NCBI RefSeq assembly: GCF_017742245.1
Contig: NZ_JAGHKO010000024.1
Coordinates: 434,001 to 498,000, forward strand
Direction: 5' to 3'
DNA from: Niastella soli
Lineage (GTDB): Bacteria > Bacteroidota > Bacteroidia > Chitinophagales > Chitinophagaceae
DNA: 64,000 bases
Every line of letters starts with the position of its first letter. Within the stretch, counting starts at the first letter, position 1. Shown here one piece after another: positions 17,801-25,741 of this stretch. The notes beneath the pieces were generated by a model. The model ran no database searches, was not told where the DNA came from, and worked only from the letters and a program-made list of their open reading frames with translations. A program made the position numbers and the translations under genes.

Positions 17801-18787
17801 ATGAAACCACAAGTTTTCTCCAACCGGTGGTGGCATAAGACTGCCATCGTGTTGTTGTTCATCCTGAGCACTGTTTCGTGTTCAAAGTCTGGTTTGAAAA
17901 ACGAACCATCTTCCTTGTCCGGCAGTGGACCAATGCTCAATACGGAAGCGGCCACGGCCATTCCCAGTCCGCCCAATCACAAAATAGCCTATTACGCATT
18001 TGATGCAACCCCAACCGGCAGCCCGGCCGTAAAGCTACCGTTGACCAACTTTGCAAACGCAGCCAATGAAGTGGTGCTCTTTGAAGGAACGCCGTGGGAA
18101 ATGGCCGACTCAGCCCATTACGGCAGCAGCAGCAGCTATATCCTCACCGTTAACCCCAACTATACCTCTTATGCAGCCATCATAAGAGACGCCAGGATCC
18201 TGCAATCGCGGGGCGTTAAGGTGCTGTGGAATGTAGATGATGCCAATTCCTGGAACACCACAACACCTTTTACCACGTACAACGGAACGGGGTTGAACTA
18301 TCACCAGTTTGCTGCCTTTGTCAAAGCCTGTGTTGTCGATTCATTGCATTTTGACGGGATAGCCCTGGATGTGGAGCACATGGGTAGTACGGCTGCCAAC
18401 ACGAACTATACCAACCTGATCAAGGAATTCGGATTGTATTTCGGGCCCCGGTCATCCAACCCCACCGGCACTATTTATACGGCAGCGATCTATGATGGTG
18501 CACGGGCCGGTTTTGCCATCGGTCAATCAACTACCGTTGCAGCCTACCTGAATTTTGTGGAGGATATGGGCTATTTTGAAAACAACACCACGCGTTTCAA
18601 CCGCTGGGCCAATGTTATCGGGGCTTCGAAAACCATGATCGGGGTATCCAAACAATACAATAGTCTCAGCAATGCTACCACTGCAGCGGCATGGGAACCG
18701 GCTGGAGGCACCAAGGCCGGTATTATGGTTTTTGCCGGAAATGTTGATTCCGCTTACACAAATAAGATCTTCAGGGCAGTAAAATAA
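17801..18787 (+). CDS. GH18-like lipoprotein (endo-beta-N-acetylglucosaminidase-type fold)
   Basis: A 328-residue lipoprotein with lipid Cys at 27 (ILSTVSC followed by SKSG). The mature part looks like a TIM barrel: KIAYYAFD at strand 1, NEVVLFEG at strand 2, GVKVLWNVDD at strand 3, and HFDGIALDVEHMG at strand 4. The last is close to the GH18 signature DGxDxDxE but has Ala188 at the second Asp; Asp190 and the catalytic acid Glu192 are kept. EDMGYF at about 251 fits strand 6. Family knowledge: GH18 endoglycosidases cut the chitobiose core of N-glycans. Activity is plausible but not certain given the changed motif. It lies about 1.1 kb before a SusC/SusD/DUF1735 operon, an arrangement known from N-glycan-harvesting loci. 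Confidence 0.65.
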   Translation: MKPQVFSNRWWHKTAIVLLFILSTVSCSKSGLKNEPSSLSGSGPMLNTEAATAIPSPPNHKIAYYAFDATPTGSPAVKLPLTNFANAANEVVLFEGTPWEMADSAHYGSSSSYILTVNPNYTSYAAIIRDARILQSRGVKVLWNVDDANSWNTTTPFTTYNGTGLNYHQFAAFVKACVVDSLHFDGIALDVEHMGSTAANTNYTNLIKEFGLYFGPRSSNPTGTIYTAAIYDGARAGFAIGQSTTVAAYLNFVEDMGYFENNTTRFNRWANVIGASKTMIGVSKQYNSLSNATTAAAWEPAGGTKAGIMVFAGNVDSAYTNKIFRAVK

Positions 18788-18873
18788 GCCCGGCATACAA
18801 AATCAGGGAGTCCTTGTTCTATATAGATATTCAAAACCAGGGACAAAAAATCTCAATGCACTCGCAGGTCGCC

Positions 18874-18914
18874 TGAAAAAAAGAAACAGGTCTGCTTTAG
18901 CGTACTTGTTTCTT
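18874..18914 (-). terminator. Terminator of the RBBP9-like hydrolase gene
   Basis: On the minus strand AAGAAACAAGT pairs with ACCTGTTTCTT (one G-U pair) across 12 nt, followed by a T-run. It starts 2 bp behind the stop at 18916 and may also stop transcripts of the convergent GH18-like gene. Confidence 0.8.
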
Positions 18915-18915
18915 G

Positions 18916-19461
18916 TTACAATGATCTGATATCGTTTGCTACTATAGACAGATCGTTGTTGAGTTGATGACCACCACTTGCCAATTCCCGAATGATCGCA
19001 TTTGGCAGGTGTTGCGCATACCTGGCCAGGTGTTCAAAAGGCACTTCCTGATCATCGCGGCAGTGATAAAGAAAAACTGGTGTATTTTTTGGCAGTTTAT
19101 CAGAAAAGCCAGCGGGGAGCTTTAGACCTTTTATCCAATCTTCATCACCACTCCAAAAAGGTGTGGCGATAAGAAAAATGCCGGCAATTTCTTGTTGGGT
19201 GTCTTTTTCTGAAAGATATTTTAACAGCATTGAGCCGCCCAGGGAGTGGCCGACCAAAATAGTTTGCCCCTTAATAGCTGTAATTTCATTTTCAATCTTG
19301 TGCAGCCACCCGAAATCTGGTAACGATTCATCGGAAGGCATTCGAGGATACTGTACCTGGTAACTGGCCTCCAATAAAGTTCGTAAAGAAGTAACTAATT
19401 TCTCATCTTCTTTATATCCATCATCCCCGCCGCCCTGTATGAAAAGTATATGCTTTTCCAT
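18916..19461 (-). CDS. RBBP9/YdeN-type small alpha/beta hydrolase
   Basis: A 181-residue cytoplasmic protein of the RBBP9/YdeN family, normal in length. The first strand is KHILFIQGGGDDG, the nucleophile elbow is LVGHSLGG with Ser73, the acid lies in YHCRDDQEVP (about 135) and the base is in ASGGHQLNND (about 166). Substrates of this family in bacteria are poorly known; serine-esterase activity on small esters is the usual assumption. It is convergent with the GH18-like gene and divergent from the SusC operon. Confidence 0.9.
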   Translation of the reverse strand: MEKHILFIQGGGDDGYKEDEKLVTSLRTLLEASYQVQYPRMPSDESLPDFGWLHKIENEITAIKGQTILVGHSLGGSMLLKYLSEKDTQQEIAGIFLIATPFWSGDEDWIKGLKLPAGFSDKLPKNTPVFLYHCRDDQEVPFEHLARYAQHLPNAIIRELASGGHQLNNDLSIVANDIRSL

Positions 19462-19872
19462 AATGTAGAATATTGAGATATGAGATAGCTATTTTAATAA
19501 CAGCTATTAGAAATGCCATTTCGCCCCATTGTTCCCTTTCACCCGAACCCAATAATTGCATTAATTATTTTTCAATATCAGCTTCTGCTAAAGAGTTTTT
19601 GCGACAAAATGGTGCCTAAGACATCTTTTGACATATTAAGTATTTTACATATTTGCATTTTTAAAACATAACTTAATGATTATTTGCAATTTGTGAATTC
19701 CTATAACCATCACTAACAGGTTAATTTTTGTTTAAAACTGGTTAATATTTAATAGTCCATATTTATCATGAATTATGCGCTAACATGATAACTTACAGTT
19801 AATTCAGTATTTAAACGAAGTAACTGCATATTCCTTATCGGTTAAATACTAAAACCAAAAATTAACACACAC
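19462..19872. promoter_or_regulatory. AT-rich divergent promoter region upstream of the first SusC operon
   Basis: This 411-bp gap holds no gene. On the plus strand TTTTG (19626-19630) and CATATTTG (19648-19655) are 17 bp apart and resemble the Bacteroidota -33/-7 pair, with one mismatch in the -7 box. If used, the leader would be about 210 nt long. No inverted-repeat operator stood out and no sigma/anti-sigma gene is adjacent. Confidence 0.35.
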
Positions 19873-22800
19873 ATGAGAAAATTACTACCACTGCTTGCAG
19901 TGCTGGTAGGCATTGCAGTTAGTGTATCTGCCCAAACTCCAACTATTTCGGGCAGAGTCGTTGACAAAAGCGGCGCACCAGTCCCCAATGCATCCATTCT
20001 AATTAAGGGTACCAAATCGGCTACAGTAGCAGATAATGATGGGAACTTTTCTTTGAAAGTTGGTCCCGGTACAACCCTTACCGTATCTGCTGTTTCCTAC
20101 AAAACATTTACCATCAAGGCGGCCACCTCCATGATCATAACATTGGAGAATGCCGAAAACCTGATGAATGAAGTAATTGTAACCGCGGGCGGTATTAAAT
20201 CAAAAAGAAAAGAACTTGGTACGGCTAATACGGTCATTAAGTCCGAGCAGCTGCTAGCCGGTAAATCGAACAGTATTGCTGGCGGCCTGCAGGGTAAAGT
20301 GGCCGGTTTGCAGATCAGCGGAACATCGGGCGGCGTAAACCCCAGTTTCCGCCTTACGCTACGCGGACAACGATCACTCACCGGTAACAACCAGGCCCTG
20401 GTGGTATTGGATAATGTGATCGTGCCTAACGATATATTAGCCAACCTGAATCCTGAAGATGTGGAAGAGCTGGTGGTATTAAATGGCGCCGGTGCAGCGG
20501 CCCTGTATGGTTCACAGGCTTCCAATGGCGCGGTTGTAATTACAACTAAAAAAGGAAAGAAAGGGGTAACTGAAGTTACCTTTTCAAATACCACGATGCT
20601 TCAAACCCTGTCTTATTTTCCGAAACTGCAGAAGAAATATGGCCCTGGAGGTACAGCTTATGGTTCCGATGCAGACGGAAAACCTTTATTTTCTTACCTG
20701 GAGAACCAGTCATATGGGCCAGAATTCGACGGCTCTAAAAAACCATTGGGGCCTGCCCTGGAAGATGGTTCGCAGGACTCGTCCATTTATGCCTATAACC
20801 CTGGCCATTTAAAGTTCTGGCAAACGGGCATAACCAACCAAAGTGATTTCTCCCTGCAAAATGGAGATGAAAAATCTACTCTCTTCCTGTCTGGTCAATA
20901 TGCCACTACAAAAGGTACCACACCTGGTGATAAATTCAACAAATCATCTGTTCGTGTCAATGGTACCCGCCGTTTGGGAAATTCGATTGCAACAACCTAT
21001 AGCGCAGCCTATATACAAAACCGGTACGATATCACTTCCAGTACCGGAAATATGTATGTCAATCTGCTTAATATGCCCTCAAACGTAGATATTACTAAAT
21101 ATAAAGACTGGAGGACTAATAAATTTGCCAATCCCAATGGCTTTTACAATCCCTGGTACCAAAACCCTTATTTTACGGCAGACAACTACCGGCAAACCAC
21201 CAGGAACGATTACTTCACTGCTAACGTAGAAGTAAGGTTTACCCCTGTCACCGGTCTTGATCTTACAGCCCGTCAGGGTGTGGTAACAAAGAACTACTCA
21301 GGCAAAAATACCGTAGGTGCATTTAATTATACTGACTTTGCAAAACATACGGATGCAAGTTCAAAGACCGACATCCCGGCTTCTGTTGGTGACTATAGTG
21401 CTTATACAACCGAATTATTGACTGATGCCTTTGCCCAATACAACAAAAAGAAGGGCGTATTCGATTTCAAATTAATTGCAGGCGCCCAATGGCGTCAGGA
21501 CCAATCCAAAACTGTTTCAGTATCAGCGAATGCCCTGGCTGTGCCCGGTTTATTCAATGTAAGCAATGGCGTGGGAACACCCAGCGTAGGTGAATCCAGT
21601 TTTAAGGCCCGGCAGATCGGCACCTATGGCGATTTTCGGATAGGCTTCAAGGATTACCTGTTCCTGCATGCTACAGGCCGCAAGGACTGGGTATCGATCT
21701 TAGCACCGGAAAACCGTTCATTTTTCTATCCCTCCGTTGACTTGTCATTTATAGCTACCGACGCTATTCCATTATTGATGGAAAAAACACCGGTCACTTA
21801 TCTGAAGCTCAGGGCCGGTTGGTCGAAGGTAGGGCAGGTGAACCTGGGTAATAGTTTTACCTTTGGTGCCTACAGTTTGCTACCTACCTATTATCAGGCA
21901 AGTGGTTTTCCTTATGGCGCATTGCCTGGTTTTACTGCAGGCAATAGTTTGGTTTCAAACAACCTGAAACCAGAAATTACCAAAGGATATGAAATAGGTT
22001 TTGACCTCAACATGTTCAATGACCGTTTTCAGTCTACCGTAACCTGGTATGATACAAAAACAGATGATCAAACTGTGACCACCAGCATTTCGAATGCTAC
22101 CGGTTTCACCAGTCTGTTAACCAATACCGGTCAAACCCAAAGCCGTGGTCTTGAAGTTACCGCACATGTAACGCCATACAGGACCAAGAATTTTGAAGTA
22201 ACAGTAGGGGGTAATTACACCTACGTAGATAATAATGTGAATTTTATCAGCGCCGATCTGCCAAAACTTTCGCTGTCATCAAGCGGTACGGCCAACTCCT
22301 ACGCCATAGCAGGCCAGGCCTTCCCGGTAATTATGGGATTTGATTACAACCGCGATCAACAGGGACATGTGATCGTTGATGGCATTACCGGTTTGCCCAC
22401 GAAATCAGACACCATCTCCATTTTAGGAAATGGACAGGCGAAACACCGCGTCGGTTTCGATGGTTCTCTCCGGTTTAAGAATTTCCGGTTCTCCTTCCTG
22501 TTTGAGCACCGGGGTGGTTACAAAGTGTTTAATGGCATTGGCACCGAGCTCGACTGGTCAGGCACTGGCTATCGTACTGGTGTTTACAATCGCGAGCGAT
22601 TTGTTTTCCCCAATTCAGTTATTGTTGACCCAACCAACCCTGGCAAGTATACGCCAAACACCAGCATCACTGTTAAGAACGGAAATGGTAATAACGGGTT
22701 CTGGACTGATGGTATAAACCGCGATGTTACTTCCAACTATATTACATCGGGCAACTTCTGGAAATTAAGAGAAGTGGCACTGGCATACGATCTTCCGACC

Positions 22801-23007
22801 TCTCTTTTAACTAAAACAAAATACATCAAAGGCGTTACCATCAGCGCCCAGGGCCGCAATTTATTAATGTGGCTGACAAAAGACAACTACTATACAGACC
22901 CTGAATTCAGCGCCGGCGGCACCGATAACAATGGTATCGGTTTGAACAGTATCGATCAGGCGCCACCATCACGTTACTATGGCGGAACCATTACCGTAAA
23001 ATTTTAA
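19873..23007 (+). CDS. SusC/RagA family TonB-linked outer-membrane transporter
   Basis: A 1044-residue protein with a signal peptide ending VSAQ (about 21). It has an N-terminal carboxypeptidase-regulatory-like domain (about 24-100, SGRVVDKSGAPVPNASILI) and then a plug domain (about 110-235). The plug carries GGLQGKVAGLQISG, LRGQRSLTGNNQALVVLDN and LYGSQASNGAVVITTK, all SusC hallmarks. The rest is a large 22-strand barrel ending PSRYYGGTITVKF. Family knowledge: SusC forms the barrel under a SusD lid and imports oligosaccharides or peptides using TonB energy. The SusD gene follows after 10 bp. The substrate is not visible here; the GH18-like lipoprotein upstream suggests N-glycan-type sugars (inference). 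Confidence 0.96.
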   Translation: MRKLLPLLAVLVGIAVSVSAQTPTISGRVVDKSGAPVPNASILIKGTKSATVADNDGNFSLKVGPGTTLTVSAVSYKTFTIKAATSMIITLENAENLMNEVIVTAGGIKSKRKELGTANTVIKSEQLLAGKSNSIAGGLQGKVAGLQISGTSGGVNPSFRLTLRGQRSLTGNNQALVVLDNVIVPNDILANLNPEDVEELVVLNGAGAAALYGSQASNGAVVITTKKGKKGVTEVTFSNTTMLQTLSYFPKLQKKYGPGGTAYGSDADGKPLFSYLENQSYGPEFDGSKKPLGPALEDGSQDSSIYAYNPGHLKFWQTGITNQSDFSLQNGDEKSTLFLSGQYATTKGTTPGDKFNKSSVRVNGTRRLGNSIATTYSAAYIQNRYDITSSTGNMYVNLLNMPSNVDITKYKDWRTNKFANPNGFYNPWYQNPYFTADNYRQTTRNDYFTANVEVRFTPVTGLDLTARQGVVTKNYSGKNTVGAFNYTDFAKHTDASSKTDIPASVGDYSAYTTELLTDAFAQYNKKKGVFDFKLIAGAQWRQDQSKTVSVSANALAVPGLFNVSNGVGTPSVGESSFKARQIGTYGDFRIGFKDYLFLHATGRKDWVSILAPENRSFFYPSVDLSFIATDAIPLLMEKTPVTYLKLRAGWSKVGQVNLGNSFTFGAYSLLPTYYQASGFPYGALPGFTAGNSLVSNNLKPEITKGYEIGFDLNMFNDRFQSTVTWYDTKTDDQTVTTSISNATGFTSLLTNTGQTQSRGLEVTAHVTPYRTKNFEVTVGGNYTYVDNNVNFISADLPKLSLSSSGTANSYAIAGQAFPVIMGFDYNRDQQGHVIVDGITGLPTKSDTISILGNGQAKHRVGFDGSLRFKNFRFSFLFEHRGGYKVFNGIGTELDWSGTGYRTGVYNRERFVFPNSVIVDPTNPGKYTPNTSITVKNGNGNNGFWTDGINRDVTSNYITSGNFWKLREVALAYDLPTSLLTKTKYIKGVTISAQGRNLLMWLTKDNYYTDPEFSAGGTDNNGIGLNSIDQAPPSRYYGGTITVKF

Positions 23008-23017
23008 ATCAGCACAC

Positions 23018-24595
23018 ATGAAAAAATTACATGCAATACTTTTTATGGGATTGACAATGCTGGGTGCAACCTCCTGTAAAAAATATTTCGATATAAATAC
23101 CAATCCGAATAGCGCTACGGCCGCTTCTCCTGAAAACATTTTACCACAGGCACTAACCGCAACCGCTGCCAATTTGAATGCATTTAATACTTATGGTGCA
23201 CAGCTGGGCGGTTACATGTCCAATGCAGGTGGGTATGGTGGCTTTGGCGTGGCTATCACTTATAACTTTACTACCACTAACTGGACAGGCCTCTGGAGCG
23301 GCATTTATGACAACCTGGAAGATTACCAGATCATCATGGATAAAGCAGCCCTGGACCCCACTTATACCTATTATAGTGCAGTAGCCAGAATTATGAAAGC
23401 GGTCAATTACCAGCTGCTGGTAGATGCTTATAATGATGTTCCTTATGGAGATGCCTTACGTGGTATTTCGAAACTTTCACCGACGTACACGGATGCAAAG
23501 GTCATTTATAAAGACCTCGCCAGTCAGCTCGATACCGCCATCAGCGTCATCAATTCGGGCAGTAGTATAATAGGAATTAAATCGCTGAGCGCCTATGATG
23601 TATTATTCAAAGGAGATGTAGGTCTTTGGAAGCAACTGGCCAATACCATCAAACTACGGTTGATCTTACACAGCAGCGGCAAAGTAACTTTTGCCAATAC
23701 AAGCTTTAGCAGCGATGGATTTCTGACCAGTGATGCGTTAATAAATCCTGGCTACGTGCGCGATAATGGCCGGCAGAACCCTAAATGGAGCACCTGGGCA
23801 TTTTCAAACACCGGCGCTGCGGGCAACAAAGCCTGGATGCCTTCCACATTTGCCCTTACGTTTTACGATGGTACCAAACTGGATGATCCCTATAGGGGAG
23901 CCGCTTCTTATTACCAGTTCCCCAAAACGCCTACCAACCGCCTGGGCGTTGAAAATAACAGCATCGCTTCAAGCCCCGAGGGTTCTTTCTGGTACCCGGC
24001 TGTTTTAAGAGGTGGAACTACCGGTAGTGATACAACCGGCGCATTAAAAGGGCCAGGTGCGGGCATGCCGCTGATCACTGCCGCCGAAAGCTATTTCATG
24101 CAGTCGGAAGCAGTATTAAAAGGCATCCTGACCGGAGGCAATGCAGCAAAATTATTTACCGATGGCATCACCGCTTCTTTTACCTACCTCTATACAAAAC
24201 CAGACGGTAAAATAGTAGGAACCCCCGTTAACGATGCTAACGCGTACATTGCCGCCAATGCCACTAATGCCACCAAGGCCTACCTTACCGACATTAGCTT
24301 AACCGCGGACCCCAAAGAGAAATTGGAAGCTATTATCACGCAAAAGTACATCGCGTTGAATATGGTCAATAGTGAGGAAGCCTGGAATGAATACCGCCGT
24401 ACACATTATCCGGTGCTGGTAAACACAGCCGGTGCAGACGGTGAAGAGACCTTTGCCTCTTCCGTTTCGGAATCAACCAGACCCGACCATTTACCCACCA
24501 GGATCTTATACCCCGCATCAGAAGGCGCTTACAACTCTTCCAATGTGCCTAAGAACATAGGGGTGTTTTCCTCATTAATTTTCTGGGCGTTATAG
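23018..24595 (+). CDS. SusD/RagB family nutrient-binding lipoprotein (SusD-like 2 group)
   Basis: A 525-residue lipoprotein with lipid Cys at 20 (LGATSC then KKYFDINTNPNSAT). The start KYFDINTNPNS and the following SPENILPQAL match the SusD-like 2 subgroup. Helical TPR-like segments such as YSAVARIMKAVNYQLLVDAYNDVPYGDAL form the SusC contact. The C-terminal EAWNEYRRTHYPVLV and RILYPASE are conserved in SusD proteins. Family knowledge: it caps the SusC barrel at the cell surface and binds the ligand. It lies between SusC and the DUF1735 lipoprotein in one transcript. Confidence 0.95.
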   Translation: MKKLHAILFMGLTMLGATSCKKYFDINTNPNSATAASPENILPQALTATAANLNAFNTYGAQLGGYMSNAGGYGGFGVAITYNFTTTNWTGLWSGIYDNLEDYQIIMDKAALDPTYTYYSAVARIMKAVNYQLLVDAYNDVPYGDALRGISKLSPTYTDAKVIYKDLASQLDTAISVINSGSSIIGIKSLSAYDVLFKGDVGLWKQLANTIKLRLILHSSGKVTFANTSFSSDGFLTSDALINPGYVRDNGRQNPKWSTWAFSNTGAAGNKAWMPSTFALTFYDGTKLDDPYRGAASYYQFPKTPTNRLGVENNSIASSPEGSFWYPAVLRGGTTGSDTTGALKGPGAGMPLITAAESYFMQSEAVLKGILTGGNAAKLFTDGITASFTYLYTKPDGKIVGTPVNDANAYIAANATNATKAYLTDISLTADPKEKLEAIITQKYIALNMVNSEEAWNEYRRTHYPVLVNTAGADGEETFASSVSESTRPDHLPTRILYPASEGAYNSSNVPKNIGVFSSLIFWAL

Positions 24596-24617
24596 TACAT
24601 TAAATAAAAATGCAATT

Positions 24618-25538
24618 ATGAAAAAAGTACAAATAAATATATTGTTCTTCTTTGCACTGCTGGTGGGGCTGATGTCCTGTTTAAAAAAGGATTCGATGAA
24701 TATAGATCCGGATTCAGATCCAAAGAATGTGGTAGAATTTGCCAATAGCGGTGACAACCTGGCTACAGCTGCATCAAAATATCCCAGATTTTATTTTGAT
24801 CTGGGAACCGTTACTTTAAACCAGGCTGTTACTGTAAAAATAAACGTTGGTTACTCAGGAGCTGAAAGTGCTTCGCAGGACATTTCCGTAAACCTGGCCT
24901 TTGATACCGCAGCCTTATCGTTATACAACAATACTGATGGTACAGATTATATTGTTCCACCCACCTCCATATTTAAATTGCCGATGTCGGCTGTAATAAA
25001 AAAAGGCACCCGGCTCGCACAGGTTGAGATGACGGTAACCGTTAACAGCGATTTTGATTTTAATAAAAGTTATGCGGTACCATTAAAGATCACTTCAGCC
25101 TCAACAGGAACGATCAGCAACAACTTTGGCAGCGCTATCTTTTCGTTTGGGGGCAGAAACAAGTATGATGGGATTTACAAAGTAAAAGGTAAGGCAACGC
25201 ATTCAGAAAATGCAAGTTATACGGGACCATTCGTTGACCCTGAGGTAGAGTTTACTACAACGGGGTCAGCATCTGTGCAGATAGAATCACAGCCTGTTTT
25301 CAATCTCTCTACCGGAGCTTTAAGCGCCCTGGCTTCTTACCCCGTATTTACAGTAAATGCAGATAATTCCGTAACAGTGACCAATATGAACGCTGGCGGC
25401 ATGGCGCCTTCGGTGAGCGATCCTACGTATAAAAACCGGTATGATCCCGCCACCAAAACATTTTACATCAGCTATTCCTATAATGCGTCTAAACCCCGTA
25501 TTTTTTATGATACCTGTATTTATGTAAAACCCAGATAA
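24618..25538 (+). CDS. DUF1735-type surface lipoprotein (glycan-binding accessory of the Sus locus)
   Basis: A 306-residue lipoprotein with lipid Cys at 21 (GLMSC then LKKDSMNIDPD). The region at about 45-170 has a BACON/DUF1735-like beta-sandwich with the typical SASQDISVNLAFDTAAL and FKLPMSAVIKKGTRLAQVEM. The C-terminal part (about 180-306) resembles DUF4361-like lipocalin-type modules (KYDGIYKVKGKATH, ending RIFYDTCIYVKPR). Family knowledge: such proteins follow SusC/SusD and bind polysaccharide at the surface, and some occur with GH18 endoglycosidases. It is the last gene of the operon; a terminator follows after 22 bp. Confidence 0.85.
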   Translation: MKKVQINILFFFALLVGLMSCLKKDSMNIDPDSDPKNVVEFANSGDNLATAASKYPRFYFDLGTVTLNQAVTVKINVGYSGAESASQDISVNLAFDTAALSLYNNTDGTDYIVPPTSIFKLPMSAVIKKGTRLAQVEMTVTVNSDFDFNKSYAVPLKITSASTGTISNNFGSAIFSFGGRNKYDGIYKVKGKATHSENASYTGPFVDPEVEFTTTGSASVQIESQPVFNLSTGALSALASYPVFTVNADNSVTVTNMNAGGMAPSVSDPTYKNRYDPATKTFYISYSYNASKPRIFYDTCIYVKPR

Positions 25539-25560
25539 GAATGTAAGTTAGTTTTGAGGA

Positions 25561-25592
25561 GGCCGTCCCGATTCATCGGGATGGCCTTTTTT
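25561..25592 (+). terminator. Rho-independent terminator of the first SusC/SusD operon
   Basis: GGCCGTCCCGAT pairs with ATCGGGATGGCC (one G-U pair) across TC, followed by six T. The same left arm occurs in the terminator at 13724-13753. Confidence 0.93.
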
Positions 25593-25741
25593 ATGATTTC
25601 CATATTATAACACGCTTATAACCTGATTCAACCAGCTTTTGGGTTAAATAACACGCTTATCAAAAAAAGGTGTGCTATGTAAATGAATTAAATAATATTG
25701 TTACAACAATAGTCTTAACTGATCTGACTATTTTTATTCAT

